Below, piece after piece: positions 1 to 10,116 of a stretch of 64,000 bases of DNA. The DNA is from Affinundibacterium amnicola (lineage in GTDB: Bacteria > Pseudomonadota > Gammaproteobacteria > Burkholderiales > Burkholderiaceae_D). The first letter of the stretch is position 1; each line of letters begins with the position of its first letter. Location of the stretch: the NCBI RefSeq assembly GCF_014284275.1, contig NZ_JACOFU010000004.1, positions 310,001 through 374,000 of the forward strand, written 5' to 3'. A model generated the notes under the pieces. It was not told where the DNA came from. It searched no databases and saw only the letters and a list, made by a program, of their open reading frames with translations. A program made the position numbers and the translations under genes.

Positions 1-869
1 ATCCGGGTTTATTGGGATCAAAAGACAATTTCGCCGACAAATTTAGCCACCCGATTGAACGCGGTGACAAAGCGGTGCGTGCACATCTAAAAAAACTGAT
101 TCAACCATTCATCCTACGCCGCACCAAAACCCAAGTTCTAAGCGAATTACCACCACGTACTGAAATCAATCTGCAAGTCGAACTCAGTGATGAAGAACGC
201 CACTTGTACGAAGCCTTGCGACAAGAAGCCATCGACAAGATCGCACAGATCGATCCTACTGCTGGTAAGTCTATGCAGGTCTTGGCAGAAATCACCAAGC
301 TACGCCGCTTCTGCTGTCACCCAAAGTTGGTCATGAAAAACGCCAACATCAGCGGCAGCAAACTCGCTGTCTTACAACACACGGTGGAAGAACTGCTGGA
401 CAATCGTCACAAAGCTTTAATCTTCAGCCAATTCGTCGATCACTTAGCCATCGTGCGCGCTTGGTTAGATGAACAGGGCATCGCCTATCAATATCTCGAT
501 GGCAGCACACCCGCGCAAGAACGCAAAAAGCGTGTTGATGCTTTTCAAGCGGGCCAAGGCGACATCTTTTTAATCAGCTTAAAAGCCGGCGGCACCGGCC
601 TCAATCTCACCGCCGCCGATTACGTGATTCACCTTGACCCTTGGTGGAATCCCGCTGTCGAAGACCAAGCTTCAGACCGCGCGCATCGCATGGGACAACA
701 ACGACCAGTGACGATTTATCGACTAGTCACCCAAGACACCATAGAGGAACGCATCCTCGCTCTGCATGCCGAGAAACGCGATTTGGCAGATAGCTTATTG
801 GACGGCGGTGATGCAGCTGGGCGCATGGATACTGAGGCTTTATTGCGTTTGTTAAAAGAGAGCGTGTGA
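1..869 (+). CDS. SNF2-family DEAD/DEAH-box helicase, C-terminal part (5' truncated by window)
   Basis: Only the last ~289 codons are present; the frame is open from base 3 (P-G-L-L-G-S-K), so the TTG at 12 is not the real start. The fragment holds the second RecA-like lobe of a SNF2 ATPase: LIFSQF (motif IV region, near residue 135 of the visible part), the DGST turn, ISLKAGGTGLNLT (motif V) and DRAHRMGQ (motif VI, arginine finger), ending in the IEERIL helix typical of the family. SNF2 proteins are ATP-driven DNA translocases; bacterial members of this type (HepA/Snf2-like with an N-terminal SWIM finger) are commonly assigned to transcription recycling or repair, but the N-terminal domains that would decide this are outside the window. 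Confidence 0.9.
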   Translation, partial: PGLLGSKDNFADKFSHPIERGDKAVRAHLKKLIQPFILRRTKTQVLSELPPRTEINLQVELSDEERHLYEALRQEAIDKIAQIDPTAGKSMQVLAEITKLRRFCCHPKLVMKNANISGSKLAVLQHTVEELLDNRHKALIFSQFVDHLAIVRAWLDEQGIAYQYLDGSTPAQERKKRVDAFQAGQGDIFLISLKAGGTGLNLTAADYVIHLDPWWNPAVEDQASDRAHRMGQQRPVTIYRLVTQDTIEERILALHAEKRDLADSLLDGGDAAGRMDTEALLRLLKESV

Positions 870-1017
870 GAGGATGGTAAAGATGCTGAGCAAGCTTAAG
901 AGCGCTTGAACATTAATAGAAAACTGATGACATTTGTCACTGGTGAGCGTGACTGGCGATCTTTACAATGCATTCCAGTCGCAACACAAACTCACTGACA
1001 ACAATAAGGAAATCATC

Positions 1018-2010
1018 ATGAAGAACAATGCGCTCGTTTTATCTCGTCGCCACGCAATCGCATTACGCAATGTGGCATTCAGCATCAGCTTATCCTTAGC
1101 AGCGACTTCAGCCTTGGCGACGCCAACCAATGCATCAACAAATGCACTAACAAATGCACCGCAGGCAAATCAAGTCAATGTAAGTGGTGATGCCACAACC
1201 GCTGCTGTTGCAGCATTCAAAGTGGAAGTTAGCGGTAATGGCCCAGCATTAATTTTGATCCCCGGTCTCGCCTCTTCATCCGCAGTTTGGAAAGAAACTG
1301 TCGCCGCACTGCAAGATCGCTATCAAGTTCACGTATTGACCTTGGCAGGTTTCGCGGGAACAAAAGCATTACCAAATAGTGCAATGAGCAAAGGCTTTAT
1401 CGCGGCACAAGAACAAGCTATCGTCGATTACATCGCGAAGCAGCAATTACATAAGCCAGTCGTGATCGGACACTCCTTAGGGGGATTTTTAGCACTCTCA
1501 TTAGCAGCCAATCATTCCGACAAAATCGGCGCGGCTATTAACGTGGACGGCTTACCTGCATTAGGCGCAATGTTCGCAGAAGCTCAGGCAAATATGCAGA
1601 AATCTGGCAATCCACCACCGCCACAAAATACCGGCTTCGATCCTATGGCGATGGCAAAAAACATGGCAAACAACACAGAATGGCACACCCAAATTGCGAA
1701 GGACATGATGAGTTCTGACCCGATGACTTCTGGTCGCACCATGAGCGAGCTAGCCAGCAAAGATTTGCGCCCTGCTTTAAGTAAGGTGCGCGTACCAGTA
1801 TTGACTTTAGGTGCCTTACAAAATGGTGCGCCATATACACCCGCAGAACAAGTACAAGCCACTTACGAAAAACAACTGGCGAACATTCCAAAAAATCTGA
1901 ATCACATGGCCTTCGCCAAAGACTCCAAACATTTCATCATGGCCGATGCACCTGCATGGATGCAACAGCAGATTAATGAGTTTTTGAAGCTGGTGGGTTC
2001 GGGGAAGTAA
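1018..2010 (+). CDS. secreted alpha/beta-hydrolase
   Basis: A 330-residue alpha/beta-hydrolase fold protein. The ATG at 1018 is chosen because AAGGAA lies about 8 bases upstream and it begins a good Sec signal peptide (basic start with RR, hydrophobic stretch, ALA/TPT cleavage region near residue 36); the upstream in-frame TTG at 934 would bury that signal. The nucleophile elbow GHSLGG places the catalytic serine at about residue 153; LILIPGLASS is the oxyanion-loop strand and the H in SKHFIMADAP near the C-terminus is the likely catalytic histidine. A low-complexity T/N/A-rich linker follows the signal peptide. Substrate is unknown; esterase or lipase-like activity is the usual guess. It stands alone and ends at a strong hairpin terminator. 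Confidence 0.85.
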   Translation: MKNNALVLSRRHAIALRNVAFSISLSLAATSALATPTNASTNALTNAPQANQVNVSGDATTAAVAAFKVEVSGNGPALILIPGLASSSAVWKETVAALQDRYQVHVLTLAGFAGTKALPNSAMSKGFIAAQEQAIVDYIAKQQLHKPVVIGHSLGGFLALSLAANHSDKIGAAINVDGLPALGAMFAEAQANMQKSGNPPPPQNTGFDPMAMAKNMANNTEWHTQIAKDMMSSDPMTSGRTMSELASKDLRPALSKVRVPVLTLGALQNGAPYTPAEQVQATYEKQLANIPKNLNHMAFAKDSKHFIMADAPAWMQQQINEFLKLVGSGK

Positions 2011-2035
2011 TCATTCTGATTGCAGAAAAACAAAA

Positions 2036-2065
2036 GAGTTTAAGCTAGTCGCTTAAACTCTTTTT
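2036..2065 (+). terminator. bidirectional intrinsic terminator between hydrolase and type I secretion operon
   Basis: A perfect 10-bp stem (GAGTTTAAGC / GCTTAAACTC) with a 5-base loop at 2046-2050 is followed by TTTTT and preceded by an A-rich run, so it can stop transcription from both convergent units: the hydrolase ending at 2010 and the secretion operon ending at 2121. Confidence 0.85.
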
Positions 2066-2120
2066 ATTTACGAGCTTATTGGTTACTTATTGACTTCCCA
2101 TTCACCCAAAATATTCACTT

Positions 2121-3473
2121 TTAATTCGGAGCAAAGAATCCCGACAAGGTATGCAGATCATCTATATTTGCAACACCCGCTGTCGCCTTGAGCTTGATAA
2201 AACCGATCAAATAAGAATATCTCGCTTGCGCTAAATCTCGCTGCGTTGTTACCAATTGCTGCTGCGCATTCAAAAGATCAAGATTAATGCGTACTCCGCC
2301 CTTAATACTCTGCTTGGTTGCTTCGACCAAAATTGTTGATGACGCAACCGATTTTTGCAATGCCTCAATTTTCGCGACACTACTCTTTACAGTATTAAAT
2401 TGTTTTCGTAATTCATTCATTACTTTGATTCGAGTACTGTCCAAGCCGGCTCTAGCTTTATCTTTTTGCGCGACCGCCTGCTTCGATACTGCATTTACAT
2501 AGCCACCGGAATAAATTGGAATGACCAATTGGACGCCAATACTGCGAACATTATTGTCTTGCGTCTGCGTTACAACGGTTTCTGATTTACCACGATTGTA
2601 ATTTGCGTTTAGATCGACTCGTGGCACATGTCCAGCTCGACTTTTTGCAATATCATGCTCAGCGATTTCTAGCTCCAATTCCGCCGCAAGCATTTCCGCA
2701 TTGTTCTTCTCCGCCGTTACTTTCCAGTATTCAAAATCTCCTTGCAATAATGCACCAACATTGAAATTATCTTGCAAGACGTCAAGCTGCGATACTTCCA
2801 TCCCGATGATGCCGGACAAGGTGTTTCGCGCGTTGTACAAATTATCCGTCGCTTCCAATACCGCAGCCTCTGCAACATCCAGCTTTGCCTGCGTCTCTAA
2901 CATATCGGTTTTGGTGCCTTCACCTTTTTGAAACAAACGATCATTAACCATCTTTTGTTCAAGGTAAGAATCTCTCTGTGCCTGATAAAGACGTAGTTGA
3001 TCTTCCGCAAATTTTGCGTCTGCATACGCAGTAATGACACGCACCATCAGGTCTTTACTGCGAACATCAAATTGCGCATCACTCAGTTTTGTTTGCGCCT
3101 CTCCTTGTTTAAATCGGGCATACGCATCCAAATTAAATAAGGTTTGACGAATAGTGACATTTCTTGTTGTACTGCGATAATCAAGATGCGTCAGTTTCTG
3201 TCTTCCCAAAACATCAGGTGCGATAGACTCACCCATGTTATTTGCGGTCGAGTAGCTATATTGTGCTTGTGGCAATAACGCGGAGCGTCCAATCACTTGA
3301 AACTCTTGACCTGACACGTTCTCAGCGATGGCAGCACGATGTTGAGGATCATTTTTTAACGCGGCTTGATAGGCCTGAATCAGACCGATCGCATTAGCAC
3401 TCCCAGATAGTCCGATCAAAATCAGACAAGCAGAAGACACTAGTGATTTACGAAAAACAGATTGCATAATCAC
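2121..3473 (-). CDS. TolC-family outer membrane channel of a type I secretion system
   Basis: A 450-residue outer membrane efflux protein. It begins with a signal peptide (cleavage near GSANA, residue ~28) and shows the duplicated alpha-helical hairpin pattern of TolC/OEP proteins (for example LDVAEAAVLEATDNLYNARNTLSGIIG and the matching C-terminal DLLNAQQQLVTTQRDLAQARYSY segment). It should form the trimeric exit duct for substrates passed on by the ABC/HlyD pair. Its ATG overlaps the stop of the adaptor gene by 4 bases (ATGA), so it is translationally coupled and last in a three-gene operon. A channel encoded inside the operon points to a dedicated exporter rather than one sharing the housekeeping TolC. 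Confidence 0.93.
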   Translation of the reverse strand: MIMQSVFRKSLVSSACLILIGLSGSANAIGLIQAYQAALKNDPQHRAAIAENVSGQEFQVIGRSALLPQAQYSYSTANNMGESIAPDVLGRQKLTHLDYRSTTRNVTIRQTLFNLDAYARFKQGEAQTKLSDAQFDVRSKDLMVRVITAYADAKFAEDQLRLYQAQRDSYLEQKMVNDRLFQKGEGTKTDMLETQAKLDVAEAAVLEATDNLYNARNTLSGIIGMEVSQLDVLQDNFNVGALLQGDFEYWKVTAEKNNAEMLAAELELEIAEHDIAKSRAGHVPRVDLNANYNRGKSETVVTQTQDNNVRSIGVQLVIPIYSGGYVNAVSKQAVAQKDKARAGLDSTRIKVMNELRKQFNTVKSSVAKIEALQKSVASSTILVEATKQSIKGGVRINLDLLNAQQQLVTTQRDLAQARYSYLIGFIKLKATAGVANIDDLHTLSGFFAPN

Positions 3474-4825
3474 TCCTCTTTCATTGCAGAAGCTGCACGG
3501 TCAAGTAAAGGTCTCATCAAATAGTTCATCATTGTTCGTTCACCAGTTTTGACCACCATTTCGACTGGCATACCAGGACGTACTTGAAGGTTTGCCAGCT
3601 TCTTAAATCCATCCGGCGTGACTTCAGCACGGACTTTATAGTAAGGCATTCCAGAACGCTCATCGATAGTACGATCTGCAGAGATGTGCGTAACAGTACC
3701 CGGGATATGCGGCGTCTTATTCGAATTAAAGGCAGAGAAAATCAATTCCACCGGCAATCCTTTATGTACTTTATCGACCAAGTTCACTGGCAACTGGCCC
3801 TCAATAATGAGAGCATCGCCTACTGGCACCAATTCCATCAGCTTAAAGCCACTCGGGACTACCGCACCTAATGTAAAGACATTCATTCCAACAATCGTGC
3901 CATCGACAGGCGCTTTAACGTCAACATTATCATAGTCATATTGCAACGCGGTTAATCGACTCTGCAATGCGTCAGATTCTTTTTGAACATCGGTCAATAT
4001 CGTACGAACTTCTTTTTGATAATCTTGCTGACGCTGTGATTTACGCAACGTCAATTCAGCTATTTGGCGCTTTACTCTGCCAATATTTCCAATGTCTTCT
4101 GAAATACTGCCATTCACTTGTGCATAGGTTCGTTCCAGATCAAGCAGACGATTACGCGCAACGTAACCTTCTTTTGCTAGCTCACGCACACTCTCTAACT
4201 GCTCTTTCAGAAATACCTGTTGCTGCTTTTTACTTTGCATTGACTCTTCTAAGCCAGTCAGTTGAAAATGAAGTCCGGCTACGGTTTCATCAGCGGCACC
4301 TAACTCGCTTTGCAATGACATACGACGGGAACTGAACAACTGCTGTTGAACCATCATATTATTCGCAACTTGTGGAATCGCTTTTGCCTGCAACAATGCT
4401 GCTGGGAACACGATGTCCTTCGCATTTTCACGCTCAGCCAGTAAACGAGCCTCTGTCGCTTTCGCCGTATAAAACTGTGTCTTTGCAATATCAAGTGCAG
4501 ATTTAACTTGAATACTGTTCATTTTTAGCAAAACTTGTCCGGCTTTAACCTGATCTCCATCTTTAACCAAGATGCTCTCAACAGTTCCACCAGATTGATA
4601 TTGAATCACCTTACGATTCGTCGCCACCGCAACATTTCCTGACAGCGGAACCCCTTGATCCAAAGGCGCGATTAAGGCCCACAGTAGAAATCCACCAAAC
4701 CCCAAGATAACGATCAACCAACCTAAGCGTGCATAAGAGCTGGCATCTGTATTTAATTCGATCGTTTCGACATTCGTTACTGCGACATCGGTGACGTCAC
4801 TTTTCTTCAGTGCTAAATTACTCAT
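3470..4825 (-). CDS. HlyD-family type I secretion membrane fusion protein
   Basis: A 451-residue periplasmic adaptor. One membrane segment near residues 33-52 ([21 protein letters not shown]) is followed by the split lipoyl half ([22 protein letters not shown]), a long coiled coil (about residues 95-290), the second lipoyl half ([13 protein letters not shown]) and a beta-barrel domain. This is the PrtE/HlyD pattern: it contacts the ABC transporter in the inner membrane and reaches the TolC-type channel. It overlaps both neighbours by ATGA junctions, so the operon is tightly coupled. Confidence 0.94.
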   Translation of the reverse strand: MSNLALKKSDVTDVAVTNVETIELNTDASSYARLGWLIVILGFGGFLLWALIAPLDQGVPLSGNVAVATNRKVIQYQSGGTVESILVKDGDQVKAGQVLLKMNSIQVKSALDIAKTQFYTAKATEARLLAERENAKDIVFPAALLQAKAIPQVANNMMVQQQLFSSRRMSLQSELGAADETVAGLHFQLTGLEESMQSKKQQQVFLKEQLESVRELAKEGYVARNRLLDLERTYAQVNGSISEDIGNIGRVKRQIAELTLRKSQRQQDYQKEVRTILTDVQKESDALQSRLTALQYDYDNVDVKAPVDGTIVGMNVFTLGAVVPSGFKLMELVPVGDALIIEGQLPVNLVDKVHKGLPVELIFSAFNSNKTPHIPGTVTHISADRTIDERSGMPYYKVRAEVTPDGFKKLANLQVRPGMPVEMVVKTGERTMMNYLMRPLLDRAASAMKEE

Positions 4826-6636
4826 TTTACGTCCTCTCCTTGCGCCGCAGCTTCTATTCTTGCTTGAGTATCAGCGGGTGCCTCATTCGTCGCACCTGCT
4901 TGTGGCGATACAGGTTTACCTGCAGCCTGCTGACTAGCAATTGCCTGCTGTTGCGCTTGCGCCAAAGCTTGAAGCACCTGATCACGTGGACCAAAGGCTT
5001 GCGCAACACCATCCCGCAGCAGCAATAATTTATTGGTAATACCTAAAACTGATTGACGATGCGTGACCAAAATAATCGTTTTACCACGCTGACGTAAGTC
5101 ATTTAAAGCCGCTACCAGCGCTTGTTCACCAACATCATCTAAGTTCGAGTTAGGCTCATCCAATACCAACATCGAAGGGTCATCGTACATCGCTCGTGCT
5201 AATCCTATACGCTGCTTTTGCCCACCAGATAAGCCTGCACCACCGTCACCTAATAATGTGTCGTAACCTTTCGGAAAGTGCAAAATCAATTCATGTACAC
5301 CAGCGCGCTTTGCCGCAATAATTACTTTCTCAGAATCCACTTCACCGAAACGGGCAATGTTCTCAGCGACCGTGCCGCCGAACAACTCAATATCTTGCGG
5401 CAAATAACCGATATGTGGACCTAGTTGGTCTTTATTCCACTGATAAATATCTGCGCCATCCAAACGCACTTTACCGACGGCAGCAGGCCAGACGCCGACT
5501 AAAAGACGTGCAAGTGTTGATTTGCCTGAGCCAGAAGGACCGATAACACCCAAAACATCACCAGGATTCAAGCCAAAACTCAGGTTTTTCAAAACGGCAA
5601 CGGTGGAGCCAGGAGGTGCCGCAGTAACAGCTTCAACTGCGATCTGTCCCTGTGGCTTTGGCAGTTCCATTCCAGCTTCGCGGATTGGATTATTGGATAA
5701 CAACTCGTTCAAACGCTCGTATGCGCTCTTCACAGAACTCCATTGCTTCCAAACGCCAATTAATTGATCAATTGGTCCGGTAGCTTTACCCAACAAAATT
5801 GAACCAGCAATCATCATCCCAGGGGTCATTTTATTTTCGATCACCAAGAGCGCGCCGAAACCCAAGACCAAGGACTGCACAGAGATCCGAACAAACTTAC
5901 TCGCTGCCGTAACCATGCCAGATTTTTCGCTTGCTTCTGCCTGAAGATTCAAAAATTTCGCATGCAACTTATACCATCTAGACATCAAATTTGGGAGCAT
6001 CCCCATGGCTTCAATGACTTCGGCATTTCGTAAATTATTTGTCGCTAAATTACTCGACATAATCGACATTGTATTGGCTTCTGCTAAAGGTTTTTTTGAC
6101 ACTTGTTCATTCACATAAGCCAGAATAACCATGATAATGACCGCACCCAAAGCAAACAAACCCAGGTAAAGATCAAACATAAAAATCACTGCCAAGTACA
6201 CCGGAAACCAAGGCGCATCAAAAAATGCAAACAAGCCATTACCCGTTAAGAATTGACGGATTTGCGTCAAATCTTGTAAGGCTTGACCAGCATTGCCGCC
6301 ACCGCGCTTTAAATTTTGCTCAAATGCCGCTGTGTATATGCGTTTATTCATCTGCATATCTAACTTTGCGCCTAAACGTATCAAAACAAAGCTACGGATA
6401 AACTCCAAAGCACTCATCAAACCATAGGCACCAAGCATTAGCAAAGTGAGCATCACTAATGTAATTTCGTTTCGACTCTGTAAAACCCGGTCGTACACTT
6501 GCAACATGTACAGAGAAGGAACCAACATAAGTAAATTGATAATCGCACTAAAAACACCGACGGTTTTAAAAGTGCTTTTAAAAGTCGTCAAAATATCGAC
6601 GATTTCATTTTTGGGGAGTTGAAATTTAGATTTCAT
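4822..6636 (-). CDS. type I secretion system ABC transporter/permease (PrtD-type)
   Basis: A 604-residue fused permease-ATPase. Five to six membrane segments lie in residues ~25-310; the nucleotide-binding domain shows Walker [10 protein letters not shown] (residue ~370), signature LSGGQKQR (~470) and Walker B MLVLDEP (~487) with the H-loop THRQS. There is no N-terminal C39 peptidase or CLD domain, so it belongs to the PrtD branch that exports proteins with uncleaved C-terminal signals, such as RTX proteins. It is the first gene of the operon; the ATG follows GGAG-poor sequence. A CRP-type palindrome lies 118-143 bases upstream. The Q/A-rich 65-residue C-terminal tail after the ATPase is unusual and of unknown role. 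Likely cargo: the RTX proteins at 10965-16331 and 24900-32750. Confidence 0.95.
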   Translation of the reverse strand: MKSKFQLPKNEIVDILTTFKSTFKTVGVFSAIINLLMLVPSLYMLQVYDRVLQSRNEITLVMLTLLMLGAYGLMSALEFIRSFVLIRLGAKLDMQMNKRIYTAAFEQNLKRGGGNAGQALQDLTQIRQFLTGNGLFAFFDAPWFPVYLAVIFMFDLYLGLFALGAVIIMVILAYVNEQVSKKPLAEANTMSIMSSNLATNNLRNAEVIEAMGMLPNLMSRWYKLHAKFLNLQAEASEKSGMVTAASKFVRISVQSLVLGFGALLVIENKMTPGMMIAGSILLGKATGPIDQLIGVWKQWSSVKSAYERLNELLSNNPIREAGMELPKPQGQIAVEAVTAAPPGSTVAVLKNLSFGLNPGDVLGVIGPSGSGKSTLARLLVGVWPAAVGKVRLDGADIYQWNKDQLGPHIGYLPQDIELFGGTVAENIARFGEVDSEKVIIAAKRAGVHELILHFPKGYDTLLGDGGAGLSGGQKQRIGLARAMYDDPSMLVLDEPNSNLDDVGEQALVAALNDLRQRGKTIILVTHRQSVLGITNKLLLLRDGVAQAFGPRDQVLQALAQAQQQAIASQQAAGKPVSPQAGATNEAPADTQARIEAAAQGEDVK

Positions 6637-6724
6637 AATTCATTTCTGCGCTCAGGTGCGCGCTTGTCGCGGCTTTCGTCTATCGTCAAAAGATCCGATG
6701 GCCTCAGTTTGCAAGGAAAATAAA

Positions 6725-6737
6725 GTTTCGCATTATC
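6725..6737 (-). promoter_or_regulatory. candidate class II CRP-dependent promoter (-10 element) for the T1SS operon
   Basis: On the minus strand GATAAT (6737-6732, 5 of 6 to the sigma-70 -10 consensus) begins 30 bases from the centre of the palindrome at 6766.5. This puts the operator at about -41.5 relative to a start site near 6725-6728, the standard class II CRP geometry. No good -35 hexamer is apparent, as expected when CRP overlaps it. The 5' leader would be about 90 bases. Confidence 0.65.
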
Positions 6738-6753
6738 CACGTTAGCAATCATT

Positions 6754-6779
6754 AAAAATGTGACGCACATCACATTTTT
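6754..6779 (-). promoter_or_regulatory. CRP-type operator of the type I secretion operon
   Basis: A 26-bp inverted repeat with 10-bp perfect arms, core TGTGACGCACATCACA at 6759-6774, exactly the TGTGA-N6-TCACA consensus of E. coli CRP. It is centred at 6766.5, in front of the ABC transporter gene. The match is visible directly; that a CRP-family protein (candidate: the gene at 38178) binds it is inference. Confidence 0.85.
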
Positions 6780-7170
6780 AATGATACTACCTTTAGTTTG
6801 CGAAATCTACAAATTATTTTATGGGCTTGAATAGGTTCAGAAAAATCAGAGGAAAGTAGAAGCCTCTGCACAACCAAATTTTGAACCGGCGATGGTAGCA
6901 AGTGCTCTAGGACAGGCGCACTTCCCGATCCAAACTTCGGTGGCTCGCGAAAGTTACCAAAAAGTTAAAAATACATTTCTTAAATTATTTTAAGGACGAA
7001 CTAAAGGCAAACCTATCAGGCGTCATTCAAATATCAAATTGACTGCGAATACAAGCAGCCATATAAAGTTAAGATTTAATGCCCCAATACGAAACACTTC
7101 ATAATCAGATCGTACATCCTTGGTTATAGTAAATAACCAGAATGTACAAATCAAAGTAAACGACCTTAGC

Positions 7171-8709
7171 TTAAGCAATTACTTGTAAGGCACGCATTGC
7201 GGGAAGGCATGTTGAAGCAAATTTTGCCGCTAGTTCTGCTAATTCTGCTAAATTCTCTTGCGCTGTTTCAAGATATTTTTCATTTTTCAATAATACGTGA
7301 TTGCGTTCTGCCAATATTTTCCATGCAAACTCAGCCCATGCTTGCTGACTTTCCAATTTTTGATGATACGCGGCCAAAAACAGCATCTCCACTCGATCAA
7401 CCATGACAGCTGCTCCGGTTACCGGACTTGCCAGATATCGATAATCAATATGACCTCCGACCTGTTGAAATATATACGCGTTCAATTTTTCGCTGGCTGA
7501 CTGAGCTTTGACCATGCGCTCATCGCTTTGAACAGCGGCCAGATAACCGCCGCTAGTCAATGCAATCACGACCTTCACTAAATATGACAAATCTAACTGT
7601 TGAGAAGCCAGCTCTTTTTCGATCTCTCCAAGTGATTTGATTTGATAATTTGCAAGACTATTCAGTATCGGCTCGTAAATTTTATCTCCGACATTGAAGC
7701 TCCCACGGCTACCCTTCAATTGATATTTAATTTCAGCGGGCGCGGTAGTGAGAATCACACGCTGCGCACGAATGGCGTCACCCCTTTCACGAGCACCTAA
7801 TTGGCGCGCGCCTTTCATCCAAAAATCACGGCGAAATTGCTGATTCGTCATGAAATCACGGGTACTCTCACGAAATACTTTATCGCTAATTTGCTTCAAG
7901 AATTGCTGTTGCTGTGGTGTGATATTCACTTCGTCGATGTGCTCTGCATAATGCGCGGAACAAACAAACTCCAGTTTTGCTGGCGACAGCCATTTATGCA
8001 TATCATCAAAATGCATAGGCTCCCAATCCTGATTAAAGTACTCGTGCGCAACATATTGACGATTCTGTCCTTTGATTCTCTCAATTCTTTTTGTGATTTG
8101 CGGATTGGCTTGCAAATAGGCTGGATTTGTCGCCAACAAACGCTCAGCAAAATCAATCGCTCCATCAATTTTTCCTACAATCCCCTGGCCGCCTGTGCCC
8201 ATCACTTCCGTATGTTGTGCCAGCAAGTGGCGCATAGGCGCAAATGCTCCCCAACCAGGTTGCGTGTTATAACTAATGTACAAAAGCCCGCCCACTTTTA
8301 ATTTCCTACGAATAAAATCAACAATGATTGAGCGATTCTCATCATTGATCCAACTCCATATTCCATGCAATCCAATACTATCAAACTGTGGAAGATCTGT
8401 TCTCTGCGCAAATTCAGCAAAACTATGATCACTTAAATCAACATCGGCACCAGATACTTGAGCCAACTCTCTTGCAAAACTTACCTGTGATGGATTAAAG
8501 TCCGTTCCGTACCAGCGGTCGCCAGATGCCGCAGCGTGCATATTGATGCTTAAGCCCTGACCAAATCCTAGTTCACAATGATCCCCTTGTTGCGACAAGG
8601 AATTCCCTACATGCAACAAAGCTAAATTCGCTTTAATCGGGCATAACTCAGAATAATATCCATATGTGTAGCCAATATCGGCAACATAACCTTGTGTCCA
8701 CGAACTCAT
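7171..8709 (-). CDS. class I SAM-dependent methyltransferase with methyltransferase regulatory domain
   Basis: A 512-residue protein. The SAM-binding glycine motif ELGFGQGLS is at about residue 43-52, with an acidic strand end (YGTDFNPSQVSFA) and DSIGLHGIWSWI as later Rossmann motifs. The central part (about 215-310, including FRESTRDFM and FRRDFWMKGARQL) resembles the methyltransferase regulatory domain family (PF10119), and an all-helical C-terminus follows. ATG at 8709 is supported by AAGGAAG about 6 bases upstream. The acceptor is unknown; such proteins occur in cell-surface polysaccharide and secretion clusters, and the neighbouring glycosyltransferase at 8842 (same strand, 132 bases apart) suggests a glycan or glycoconjugate substrate. 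Confidence 0.8.
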   Translation of the reverse strand: MSSWTQGYVADIGYTYGYYSELCPIKANLALLHVGNSLSQQGDHCELGFGQGLSINMHAAASGDRWYGTDFNPSQVSFARELAQVSGADVDLSDHSFAEFAQRTDLPQFDSIGLHGIWSWINDENRSIIVDFIRRKLKVGGLLYISYNTQPGWGAFAPMRHLLAQHTEVMGTGGQGIVGKIDGAIDFAERLLATNPAYLQANPQITKRIERIKGQNRQYVAHEYFNQDWEPMHFDDMHKWLSPAKLEFVCSAHYAEHIDEVNITPQQQQFLKQISDKVFRESTRDFMTNQQFRRDFWMKGARQLGARERGDAIRAQRVILTTAPAEIKYQLKGSRGSFNVGDKIYEPILNSLANYQIKSLGEIEKELASQQLDLSYLVKVVIALTSGGYLAAVQSDERMVKAQSASEKLNAYIFQQVGGHIDYRYLASPVTGAAVMVDRVEMLFLAAYHQKLESQQAWAEFAWKILAERNHVLLKNEKYLETAQENLAELAELAAKFASTCLPAMRALQVIA

Positions 8710-8841
8710 ACATTCTTCCTTATTTTCAAAATAATTGATTGAGCCGAGTGCGATATAACAAGGCCGAGATCAGCATAAGCGACATACATCAATATACCAA
8801 TTGATTTAAATATCAAACGTCAAATTCTATATTCTTGAGAA

Positions 8842-10071
8842 TTAACGAAGTGAAGCAATCCATGCTAACTGCTTTGGTAAGCATTGTGTTTTCAAATCGT
8901 AGTGCTGTCGCGCAAATTGACGCGCATTTCGCCCAAGTTGCTGACGTGTAGAAACATCGGCGAGTAAGGCAATCGTCTTATTCGCCAATCCTTCAACGTC
9001 AAAAAAATCTACCAGAACACCATTAACACCATCCTCAATCACTTCTTTCAAGGGCGCGGTATCGCTAGCAAGAATTGCGCATTCGGCACTCATCGCTTCC
9101 AATAAGCTCCATGACAATACAAACGGATAGGTCAAATAGACATGTAGGCTAGAAACCTGCAGCAATCCTATAAAACGAGGATAGGAAATTTTTCCGACAA
9201 AATGGATTCTTTCCAACTGCTCAGTGTTCAATTTTGGCAGCAACTCCTCCAGAAAAATTTGCTTCCAACTTTGACCCCGGTCAGGTTTCGCACCATAGCT
9301 AACTTCGTCTCCTCCAACAATCACAACACACGCATTCGGGCGTTCCTGCAAAATTTGTGGCAGCGCTCGCAAGAAAATATGGTATCCACGATATGGCTCT
9401 AAATTTCTATTCACGAAAGTGATGACTTCATCTTTCTTTGTCAGCACTTTGCCATCAGATAACTCAAATACCGCCTGATCATCTGGGCGAACATGTTCGG
9501 TATCGATACCGTCATGAATAACACTAATCTTGTTTCTAAACCTTTCAGGAAACGTACTTTGCTGCCAATGTGTTGGGGATATTCCGGCATCGGCAATTTC
9601 AAAATGAAGAAAATTATTATTATTTTTTAGCGTTAAACGACACGCATCTTCAACCGAGCTGCGAGGAAACTCAGGATCAAAACCCATGTCTTGGCCATGA
9701 TCTCGATAAAAAAATTCACAGTAGATGGCAAGTTTTGTGTCAGGCCAAACCTGTTTAACAAATAAACTTTCTCCCCACCCAGGATGCGCAATCACCAGAT
9801 CCGGCTGATAACCGCCAGCCTTTAGCTCGGTCAATTTATGGAACACCGCTTCGGCACGAATCACTTTGGTTTCCATATCAATCAACCAAGGGTGAATCTG
9901 TGGGGTTGAACTACGAACAGGAAAATAAGTATGAATCGTCAGCGGCAACGACGACGCTAATGGCTTCTGTGACATCACAGTAGCGGATACCTGATGTCCT
10001 TGCTGAATTAGTGCTGGCACCAAATGTTTAAATTGTCCGGGAAAATTTTGATGGATAAAAAGGATTTTCAT
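8842..10071 (-). CDS. family 4 glycosyltransferase
   Basis: A 409-residue GT-B fold retaining glycosyltransferase (GT4-like). N-terminal half: MKILFIHQNFPGQFKHL, with a G-rich turn lacking the usual GG pair. C-terminal nucleotide-sugar domain: FVNRNLEPYRGYHIFLRALP (residue ~220), then LSWSLLEAMSAECAILASDTAPLKEVI in place of the EX7E motif (~330-355). Donor and acceptor are not deducible. It lies between a lipoprotein and a methyltransferase and near the T1SS, away from the main polysaccharide island, so it may modify a secreted protein or an exopolysaccharide. Confidence 0.85.
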   Translation of the reverse strand: MKILFIHQNFPGQFKHLVPALIQQGHQVSATVMSQKPLASSLPLTIHTYFPVRSSTPQIHPWLIDMETKVIRAEAVFHKLTELKAGGYQPDLVIAHPGWGESLFVKQVWPDTKLAIYCEFFYRDHGQDMGFDPEFPRSSVEDACRLTLKNNNNFLHFEIADAGISPTHWQQSTFPERFRNKISVIHDGIDTEHVRPDDQAVFELSDGKVLTKKDEVITFVNRNLEPYRGYHIFLRALPQILQERPNACVVIVGGDEVSYGAKPDRGQSWKQIFLEELLPKLNTEQLERIHFVGKISYPRFIGLLQVSSLHVYLTYPFVLSWSLLEAMSAECAILASDTAPLKEVIEDGVNGVLVDFFDVEGLANKTIALLADVSTRQQLGRNARQFARQHYDLKTQCLPKQLAWIASLR

Positions 10072-10116
10072 GCAGCCATTCTAGAGAATAATCATATTCA
10101 AATTGCGTCAAAAATT

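Larger units (their letters stand above)
6637..7170. other. 534-base intergenic region upstream of the T1SS operon
   Basis: Apart from the CRP-type site and promoter at 6725-6779, no gene or RNA is recognised. The stretch 6800-7170 lies between two minus-strand genes and should carry the 3' end of the methyltransferase transcript; no clear hairpin terminator with a T-tract was found in it. Confidence 0.5.

Noticed and set aside
928..939. TGACATTTGTCA palindrome upstream of the alpha/beta hydrolase as a CRP site
   Set aside because: It lacks the TGTGA half-site and the spacing is 2 instead of 6; it resembles the TGACATGTCA unit at 38010 only weakly.
934..1017. Longer N-terminus for the hydrolase from TTG 934
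   Set aside because: It would put 28 residues before a clear signal peptide, and the AAGGAA ribosome site fits ATG 1018.
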